The position numbers and the translations under genes were made by a program. A DNA stretch of 64,000 nt, from contig NZ_LR733215.1 of assembly GCF_902506435.1 (NCBI RefSeq), forward strand, positions 514,154 to 578,153, in the 5' to 3' direction. Under the pieces are notes generated by a model that saw only the letters and a program-made list of their open reading frames with translations, ran no database searches and was not told where the DNA came from. The stretch is from Nocardioides sp. AX2bis (GTDB lineage Bacteria; Actinomycetota; Actinomycetes; Propionibacteriales; Nocardioidaceae). Positions 8,501-15,100 of the stretch are shown piece after piece. The first letter of the stretch is position 1. Each line of letters opens with the position of its first letter.

Positions 8501-10056
8501 CGCTGGGGGAGCGCGTCGAGCTCGACGGCCCGTTCGCGCCGGCGCCGACCGAGCCCGACCCGCACGGACCCGCGCCGCTGCCGGTGGTCGGGTCGCTGGT
8601 GGACGGTCGGGTGCTGTTCGCGGTCGCCGACGAGCCCGACCGGCAGTGCCAGGTGCCCGCCGGCTGGGACCTCGGCAACGGCAACGCGCTGATGATGGGC
8701 ATCCCCGGCAGCGGCACCAGCACCGCGCTGGCCGCCATCGGGCTCACCTTCTGCGCGTCGTCCTCGCCCGACGACGTCGACGTGCTCGTGATGGACCTCG
8801 GCAGCCGCGACCTCGCCCCGCTCCGCGACCTGCCCCACGTGGTCGGGTACGTCGGGTCCGGTGCCGCGGCCCGCGAGGAGCAGGTGCGGCTGCTGAAGTA
8901 CGTCCGCGCCGAGCTGGACCGGCGCCGCGCGTCGTCCGGGCCCTACCGCCGCCTGCTCGTCCTGATCGACGGCCTCGCCACGCTGAAGGACGAGTACGAC
9001 GACTACGAGGGCATCCGGATGCTCGAGGGTCTCTACCGGGCCTGGACCGACGGCCCCGACCTCGGCATGCACTTCGTGGCCAGCACCTCGCGGGTCAAGG
9101 CCGTGCCGCCGGCGATCGACGAGGTGACCACGCAGAAGTGGCTGTTCCGCCTCGCCGACCAGTACGACTACTCCACCGCCGGGGTGCACCCGAAGCTCGC
9201 GCCGCCGCCGATCCCGGGCCGGTGCGTGCTCGCCGAGACCAAGCTCCAGACCCACGTGGCCACCCCGGCCGGCGGGCTGCAGGCCGCGGTCGAGGCGGTC
9301 CGGGCGAGCTGGACGGGCACGCAGCCCAAGGCGACGGTCATCGGCCGGCTCCCCGAGGTGGTCTCGGTGGCCGACCTCGGCGTGGGTGCCCGGATCGACA
9401 CCGAGCCGATGCTGCTGCCGGTCGGGATCGCCGAGGCCGACCTCGGCGTCGCCGCGCTCGAGGTCTGGCAGGGCGAGCACGTGATGGTCGCCGGCCCCGC
9501 CCGCAGCGGGAAGTCGACGCTGCTGCTCGCGATGGCCGAGAGCATCCGTACGGCGGCCACCGCGGCCGGGACCCCGGTCGCGGTCTGGGGCGTCTGCGGG
9601 CGCCGCTCACCGCTGGCCGACGCCGGCCTCGACAAGGTGGCGGTGGGCGAGGACGACCTCGCCGCGCTGCTGGCCACCGCCCGGGTGCATCGCGGGCAGC
9701 TGGTGCTCCTCGTCGACGACGCCGAGCAGTTCGAGGACAAGGACCAGGCCATCGGCGGGCTGCTCGAGGCCAAGGTGCCGGGGCTGACCGTGATCGCGGC
9801 GGGGCGTTCCGACGACCTCCGCTCGATGTACAGCCACTGGTCCAAGACCGTGCGCAAGTCGCGCTGCGGGGTGCTGCTGATGCCGAACGTCGACTTCGAC
9901 GGCGACCTGCTCGGCATCTCCTCGCTGCCGCGCAAGGCGCCCGTCGCGCTCACCGTCGGGCGCGGGTACGCCGCGACCGGCGGCGCGATCGGCCTGGTGC
10001 AGACCGTGAGCCCGACCCCGGCGCCCGTCGCCGGGGAGGCGGCGGTCGCCGGCTGA
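5587..10056 (+). CDS. FHA and FtsK/SpoIIIE domain ATPase, EssC/EccC type
   Basis: 1489 residues from GTG 5587, with an AAGGAGA site 6 bases upstream. Domain order: a ubiquitin-like N-terminal segment (to about 80); an FHA domain at about 103-150 (IGRAPLADITVDS, GSTNGTFVEG); two membrane segments at about 277-312; then three ATPase modules. Module 1 has an intact Walker A (GGTTGSGKSEF, about 698) and Walker B (LLLVVDEFAML, about 803). Module 2 has GIPGSGTST at about 1036, where the usual lysine is replaced by threonine. Module 3 has GPARSGKSTL at about 1300 and Walker B-like LVLLVDD. This is the motor of type VII secretion. It most likely exports the WXG100 and RHS proteins encoded on the facing strand, which end 3 bp away. 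Confidence 0.9.
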   Translation: MRVTIDVDGTPHDVELAQAAGTATIADLVEQVCGQLLAAADEVWVDERRHVAEDRLADVTLLEGSRIGRDALSRTAPTTSWTATVSGGLDSGRVVPLPRNRPLTIGRAPLADITVDSASTSWNHASLTLEEDGVRVRDVGSTNGTFVEGERVETLAELEAAAAAEAEEAAKAEKTGVAAKVSGLRRKDDDTEEPEPLVDGVLVSEEAVVLVGGAALTLRRRAAEPLAPAPGSLNNLTPSGTAPFNRPPRPGRPSAPEDITPPAKKDDPPPSRFPLATVIGPLVLAVAMVFVMGSARYALIAGLSPILGMGTFYEQKRRRTKDIEDEEVRFAEALETFSSDVAEAAAAERARRRAELPDPATTIRRAALPSTLMWQRRFSADDFLKLNAGVGDVGWAPPIDDSSNGKRLDDAAKNTIRASILGSAPVEVDLGNAGVVGIVGDREGALAVARGLVAQAAVHVGPADLTIGVFCDRGRDTDWSWTQWLPHSRQLGDASGGHWLSDDRSRSEAMLRGLRDNVDRQPTPAVLLVLDSDVLLEGRNAPARTLLGHGRRLSATSPVNVNQREVQVSGIVVASSHEQLPASCTVVLEVQPDALGTATRPDDLTTVDDVVLAGLDLATARRCALDLARFDDPELVVPGAALPSMVRLPPLLGIEEISREAIRDAWRTSTRIKAPIGVGETGGFELDLVRDGPHGLVGGTTGSGKSEFLRSLVAGLAARTDPTRLTFILIDFKGGAAFAACERLPHTIGTVSNLDAQLADRAIRALEAEMRYRQEMFAAAGEGVDNLDAYLATNPAEPMPRLLLVVDEFAMLAKEYPDVLSSLVSVGAVGRTLGVHMILATQRPAGVVNEDILANTNLRVALRVQSKEDSSNVIGVPTASAIGRTQMGRAFVKLGQDDITPVQTALVTGRAQAQSSTVVEAHPLGFGVTLTPEKVEVDDKDAPTDLDLLIDAIVEANDELGYAPPRPVWPEALGERVELDGPFAPAPTEPDPHGPAPLPVVGSLVDGRVLFAVADEPDRQCQVPAGWDLGNGNALMMGIPGSGTSTALAAIGLTFCASSSPDDVDVLVMDLGSRDLAPLRDLPHVVGYVGSGAAAREEQVRLLKYVRAELDRRRASSGPYRRLLVLIDGLATLKDEYDDYEGIRMLEGLYRAWTDGPDLGMHFVASTSRVKAVPPAIDEVTTQKWLFRLADQYDYSTAGVHPKLAPPPIPGRCVLAETKLQTHVATPAGGLQAAVEAVRASWTGTQPKATVIGRLPEVVSVADLGVGARIDTEPMLLPVGIAEADLGVAALEVWQGEHVMVAGPARSGKSTLLLAMAESIRTAATAAGTPVAVWGVCGRRSPLADAGLDKVAVGEDDLAALLATARVHRGQLVLLVDDAEQFEDKDQAIGGLLEAKVPGLTVIAAGRSDDLRSMYSHWSKTVRKSRCGVLLMPNVDFDGDLLGISSLPRKAPVALTVGRGYAATGGAIGLVQTVSPTPAPVAGEAAVAG

Positions 10057-10059
10057 GGC

Positions 10060-10884
10060 TCACCGGTCGCGGTCGGTGACCTGCAGAGCCGGGGGGCGCA
10101 GCTCGCCGTCGGGGTCGTCGTCGGACCACGGGAGCGCAGGGTCGGCGCTGCCGTCGGCCAGGAAGGCCGTCACCGCCCCGATTGCGGGGTCGAGGGTGGT
10201 CGTCTGGTGTCGGCGCAGGTGGCCGTCGGTCTGGGCGATCCGGACCATCACCTCGCCGTCCGGTCTGCTGGTGGTGCCGAGGTGGCGCCACCGCGGCCGG
10301 CGTGCGGTGGTGTCCGCGCAGTGGTAGGTCGTCATCGCGCCGGCGGCGTCGCCGGCGACGTCGAGCCGTGCGGGTGGGCGGTGCAGGGTGACGACGGTGC
10401 GCGTGCGCCCGTCCAGGCGACGTACGGCGTCGAGGGCCGTCTCCGCGTCGGCGTCGTCGACCGCCACGTCCTCCTCATCGTCCTCCCACCGAGCGTGCAC
10501 ACGTCCGGGGCCGGGCGGGCCCGGAGCAGGTGACCGGACGGTCTGCTGGCGGCGGTACCGGACGCTCAGGGCGAGGGTGAAACCGAGGAACAACCCCGCG
10601 GGCGGGACCAGCGCGACGCCCCGGTCGAGGCCGAGCTCACCGGTGACGCCGGTCGACACGATGAACGCCACGACGAGCAGCGGCATGCCGAACCGAGGGA
10701 CCAGCCCCGCCCCGAGCCCGACCAGGACCGCCGGCGCCAGCGTGACCGCCACGAGGGGAACCGGCACGTCCCGGACGAGGGCGAGGACCACGGCGCCCGC
10801 GGCCAGGCTTCCGTTCAGCAGGTACCCGAACCAGCCTGGGGCGAGCACCCGCTCGGTGCGGGCGGCTCGTCGCGGCGGAGTCAC
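10060..10884 (-). CDS. A-family membrane protein (copy A1), possible immunity protein
   Basis: 274 residues; last gene of the RHS operon, its GTG overlapping the stop of B1 by 4 bp. The N-terminal half has about four hydrophobic segments, starting after MTPPRRAARTERVLAPGWFGYLL. The C-terminal half is soluble, with the pattern DAVRRLDGRTRTVV, then ARLDVAGDAAGAMTTYHC, and ends ITAFL-like GAVTAFLADGSADPALPW. This layout (a helix followed by G-x-x-DP-x-L-x-W) recurs in copies A3 and A4 and is reminiscent of the Imm1 immunity family; that similarity is only by eye. Position directly after an RHS toxin gene supports an immunity role. No enzymatic motif is visible. Confidence 0.6.
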   Translation of the reverse strand: MTPPRRAARTERVLAPGWFGYLLNGSLAAGAVVLALVRDVPVPLVAVTLAPAVLVGLGAGLVPRFGMPLLVVAFIVSTGVTGELGLDRGVALVPPAGLFLGFTLALSVRYRRQQTVRSPAPGPPGPGRVHARWEDDEEDVAVDDADAETALDAVRRLDGRTRTVVTLHRPPARLDVAGDAAGAMTTYHCADTTARRPRWRHLGTTSRPDGEVMVRIAQTDGHLRRHQTTTLDPAIGAVTAFLADGSADPALPWSDDDPDGELRPPALQVTDRDR

Positions 10885-11405
10885 GGGCGCGGAGGCTCGT
10901 CGTACATCCCGGCCGGGCGGGCCTGGTCGGAGGGACGGGTCGTGCCGTCCGCCCGGGCGCGACGGCGGGCCAGCAGGCTCCGGACGAGCAGGACGAGGAG
11001 CAGCACCGCACCGAGGCCCGCGAAGATCGTGAGCCCGAGCGGCCCCTCGTCGGAGTCACCGGTCTCGGCCACATAGGGCGAGTCCGGGTCGTATCGGACC
11101 TCGACGGCGCTCTCGCCTCCGTCGGCCGGGCAGGCGCCGCCGACCCGGTCGGTGGTCTGCCACTCCCGCCCGTCGACCTCGAAGACGATCGTGCCGGAGC
11201 ACCGCTCGCCGCCGGCGGAGAGGCTCTCGGTCTCGCCCGAGACGATCTCACCGGTCGTGGTGGCGCTCAGCGCACGCTCCTCCAGGACGCCCACCATGGC
11301 GGTGGCCACCCCGACGAGCGCCAACAGGAGGAGGAAGGCGAGGAGGGCAGGGGTGGCGCCGCGTCCCGAGAGGCGGGACCGACGGGTGTCGACCGCACGT
11401 GACAC
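10881..11405 (-). CDS. B-family DUF3592-like membrane protein (copy B1)
   Basis: 174 residues from GTG 11405. It has one membrane segment near the N-terminus (LLAFLLLLALVGVATAMVGV), an exported domain of about 75 residues and a second membrane segment (LTIFAGLGAVLLLVLLV), followed by a basic tail. The exported domain holds TTGEIVSGET, two cysteines (ERCSG and GGACPADG) and the closing motif VEVRYDPDSP, which is characteristic of DUF3592. The two cysteines may form a disulphide outside the membrane. The extreme C-terminus GMYDEPPRP is conserved in B2 and nearly so in B3. It forms an overlapping pair with A1. The function is unknown. Confidence 0.7.
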   Translation of the reverse strand: MSRAVDTRRSRLSGRGATPALLAFLLLLALVGVATAMVGVLEERALSATTTGEIVSGETESLSAGGERCSGTIVFEVDGREWQTTDRVGGACPADGGESAVEVRYDPDSPYVAETGDSDEGPLGLTIFAGLGAVLLLVLLVRSLLARRRARADGTTRPSDQARPAGMYDEPPRP

Positions 11406-11407
11406 GA

Positions 11408-11605
11408 CTACAGCGCACCTGCGACGTCGAGGGCCGGAGGTCGTTTGTCCTCGGTCCTGGCACTGCTTCGCCGGGCGTGCTCGGGAACCCGGGAGCCGGT
11501 GGCGGCGAAGTGCTCGCCCACGGCCAGGCTGCTGGTCATCAGGTGGCCGAACCAGCTCGGGGCCAGCACCCGCGCGGGGCGGGCGTCTCGACGGGGCGGA
11601 GTCAT
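11408..11605 (-). pseudogene. truncated A-family copy (A2) with internal deletion
   Basis: A 65-codon frame starting MTPPRRDARPARVLAPSWFG, which closely matches the N-terminus of A1. After about 30 residues the similarity stops, and the frame ends in RPPALDVAGAL, which resembles a short internal piece of A1 (RPPARLDVAGDAAGAM). The membrane segments and the whole C-terminal domain are missing. The simplest reading is a duplicated A gene reduced by an internal deletion. Its ATG still overlaps the stop of B2 by 4 bp, and B1 starts 2 bp beyond its stop, so the operon structure of the B-A pair survives. Confidence 0.6.
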
Positions 11606-12168
11606 GGGCGGGGAGGCTCGTCGTACATTCCGGTGCGGGCGGTCGACGCTGAGGGGGCAGCCGAGCCGTCCGTCGTGGAGCGGCGGCGGGCCAACAGGTC
11701 GCGGGCCAGGAGCACCACAGTCAGGAGGAGGCCGGCGACGAACCCCCCGGCCACGACGAACGGAGCGGTGGGCAGGTCGCCCAGCTCCGCCTGCGGCGGG
11801 TACTCGGGGTCATAGCGCACGTTGATGGCGCTGCCGATCTCCGGGCACTTCTCGGAGCGGAACTGCTGGACGTCGAGCTCCTGGCCGTCGACGGCGTAGG
11901 AAGCGGAGACGTCGCACTGTGCCACCCGCGTGGAGTCCCCGCGCTGCTCCACGTCGGTCACCTCGCCGGTGGTCGAGGCAGACAGCGACAGACCCGCCAG
12001 CGCTCCGGTCAGCGCCGCCCCGCCACCGACCAGGAGGACGATCGTCAGCACCACGAGGGCCCCCGTCGTAGCGCGTCGTGGCACACGTCGCGAGGGGGCG
12101 TTTCCACGCGCGCCCCGGCGACGCCCGTCGCCCGTCGGTGTCGGTCCTGCCCCCGGTGAAGCGGTCAC
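11602..12168 (-). CDS. B-family DUF3592-like membrane protein (copy B2)
   Basis: 188 residues; its GTG overlaps the stop of the RHS gene by 4 bp (GTGA), so the two are translationally coupled. A basic, arginine-rich N-terminus is followed by a membrane segment (GALVVLTIVLLVGGGAALTG), an exported DUF3592-like domain with two cysteines (RVAQCDVSA, SEKCPEIG) and the closing INVRYDPEYPP, then a second membrane segment and the tail GMYDEPPRP. As the first gene after the RHS stop it occupies the place where a cognate immunity protein is expected. No homologue with known activity is recognised. Confidence 0.7.
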   Translation of the reverse strand: MTASPGAGPTPTGDGRRRGARGNAPSRRVPRRATTGALVVLTIVLLVGGGAALTGALAGLSLSASTTGEVTDVEQRGDSTRVAQCDVSASYAVDGQELDVQQFRSEKCPEIGSAINVRYDPEYPPQAELGDLPTAPFVVAGGFVAGLLLTVVLLARDLLARRRSTTDGSAAPSASTARTGMYDEPPRP

Positions 12169-15100
12169 GGCTCGAATCTGTCGTCGGCGTACCGGTCGGC
12201 CATGGCGGTGACCGGAGTGTCGGCGCCCTCGCCCCCCAGGCCGGCGAGCCAGGGTCGGCCTGGGGTGGGCAGGGCACGACGGCCGCCGGTGCTGAGGTCG
12301 GGGGGCAGGAGGTCGCTCCCGGCACGTCCGAACCCACCGGCGGTGCTGGCGCCGGCGCCCTTGAACGCCGCCTTGTCGAAGTCGACCTCACCGCTGGTCA
12401 GGAGGTCCTGGGTGGCCGATCCGGCGAACCCGCCGGCCCCGTCGATCAGGCCAGACGGTGCCTCCCGTGCCACGACTCCGCTGAGGCCGGACCGGTGGGT
12501 GGTGCCGAGCCATGACGCCGCCCGGTCTCCCAGGGGTCCGGAGAGGCCGTTGGCGCCACCGCTGAGCGTGCCGCCCAGGAAGGCCCCGGTGGTGCCGTTC
12601 CAGGTCACGTCCTCACCGGAGACCAGGTAGCTGGCGGTGTTTCCCACCCCACCGATGGCGGCGTTGCCGGCGACGTTGATCGTCAGGGCCTTCGTGGTCG
12701 ACATGGCACCAGTCTGGACCGCCGCCTTCATCGGCGCCGTCACGTATGTCCCGAACCCGGCGGTCGCTCCACCGATCAGACCGGACACAGCGACCTGCTT
12801 CCAGTTGACCTCGCCGGTGGTTGCCTTCTGGATGATGGTGTCGGCACCTGCAGCGATCAAGGCCATGCCGGCCGGCCCGCCGACGCCCGTCGCGATCATG
12901 ACGCCACCGGCCAGCACCATCGCCCCGCCTGCGAGGTACTCCCAGTTGTCAGCCGTCCAGTCCGCGACGTGCTCACCCCACCCCTTGTTCGCCTCACTCC
13001 ACGCGGCGAGGTCGGCATCCGTCATCGGGCTCAGCCCGAGCGGGTCCAGTGCGTGCAGCGGGTCGTTGCCGGCGTAGGAGTAAGGGTTGCCGGCCCAGGC
13101 CGCCCCGGCGACCGGTTCCACCGGGTCGGGCGTGAGGAAGGCGCGGGTGTCCTGGTCGTAGACCCGGGCGCCGAGCCACTCCAGCCCGGCCACGACGAGC
13201 TCGCCCGCGGCGCCGACGCTGACACCGTGGGTCACCTGGGCTGCGGAGGACGGTTGCCAAGGATCGGTACCGGAGCGGGCCTCCCGCCAGCCAGGGGAGC
13301 TCCAACCGTGGGGTGAGGCTCCGCCCACCCCGGTGAGGGGGCCAGCGTCGACGACCACGGCAGCCCCCACCTGGACGGGCCCACCGGCGAGCCGGGCCGA
13401 GTCCCAGAAGACGGGCACACCGTCCACCTCGGCGAGCTCGCCGAGCGCGTCCACCCGGAGGCTGGTGCGCTCGGTCGTCCCGTCGGCGGCGGTCCGGGTC
13501 AGCGAGGCCATCCCGCCGGCCTCCCAGACGTACTCGTCCAGCGATCCGTCGCTAGTCCGGCGCTGCAGCCTGCGGCCGGCGCCGTCGTAGGTGTACGCGG
13601 TGACCGAACCACCGGTGCGGCTGCTGACGAGCTGCCCCGCGGCGTCGTAGACCCGCTCGACGGTGCCACCGTTCGCGAGGTCCTCGGTGACGAGCCGGCC
13701 CGCCGCGTCGTAGCGCCATCTCCTCGAGATCGCACCATCGCCGGCGGCGACCAGTTGGCCCGCAGCGTCGTGCTCGTAGCGCGTCCGGTCCCCGTCGCGG
13801 ACGATCCCCACCACCCGCCCGTCGTCGTCACGCACGACCTCCGTGCGTCGGACGGCGCCGTCGGCGTGGCGGGTCTCGTGGGCCGCGACCTGGCCGCCTG
13901 CGCCGCGCTCCCACCGGTGCGACGTCCCGTCGGCCTCGGCGCTTGTCACGCGCCCGGCCGGGTCGCGCTTCAGCACGACCCGGCCCAGGACCGGGTGCTG
14001 GACGTCGACGACCCGGCCTGCAGCGTCGCGCTCGTACCGGGTGGTGCTCCCGTCCGGTGCCGTGATCGCGGCGACACGGCCCTCAGCGTCGCGGTCCCAG
14101 CGCACGGACAGCCCGTCGCGGCTCCGCTCGACCAGGAGGCCCCGGGGGTCCCAGGCCAGCTCGTGCACGTGCTCGCGACCGGGTCCGTGCTCCACGATCC
14201 TGGTGCGACGGCCCCGGTGGTCCCTCTCCGTTCTCGACGAGGTCCGCTCCCCTACCTGGAAGGAGTCGGGGAGACCGGCGGCGTCGTAGGTCCATCCGAC
14301 GCGCCCACCCGTCGGGTCGGTCCGCTCGACGGGACGGCCGGCAGCGTCGTAGGTGAAGCGCACCTGGCGTCCGAGCGGGTCGGTCCGCTCGACGAGCCGA
14401 CCGGCCTCGTCGTAGGCGTAGGTGCTCCTGCCGCCCAGGGGATCGATCGCGGAGACGACGCGGTCGGCGTCGTCGTGGGCGTAGCGGGTGGTCCCTCCGC
14501 GAGCGTCCACGGCCTCGACCACCCGGTCGGCGGCGTCACGCACGAAGGTGCGACGGCCGAAGCGCGGGTCGTGCACGGAGCGGACACGGCCGGCCGCGTC
14601 GCGCTCGACACGGGTGGTGCCGTGGCCGGGGACGCGGCGTCGGACCACGCGACCCATCGCGTCGTAGTCCACCTCGATCCGGGTGCCGTCGGCCAGGACC
14701 TGGACGACCACGCGACCGGCCAGGTCACGCTCGAGCACCGTTCGTCCGCCGTCCTCGCCGACCACGGCGACCAGTCTCCCGCACCGGTCGTGCTCGAACC
14801 GCCGTCTCCCGCCGGAGGCGGAGACGAGCTCGACGACCCTGCCGCCGGCGTCGCGCACCATGCGGGTCACGGCTCCGGTCTGGTCGACGCGTTCCACGAC
14901 GCGACCGCAGCGGTCGTAGCGGGTCAGCGTGGTCGAGCCGTCCGGCTCCGTCGTGGACTCGACCCGGCCCAGGCGGTCGAGGCGGAGGCCGGCAGTGCTC
15001 CCCGCGTCATGAGCCGTGACCTCACCCGAGGCCCGGTCCAGGTGGGCGTGCTGCGCGACGCCGGTGGGGTCGTCGACCCGGGTGAGCATGCCGACCTCGT

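Noticed and set aside
5023..9480. A 1485-residue open frame on the reverse strand inside the secretion ATPase gene
   Set aside because: The translation is low-complexity (Gly, Asp, Arg, Val, His rich), typical of the shadow of a very GC-rich gene; the forward frame has clear FHA and ATPase motifs.
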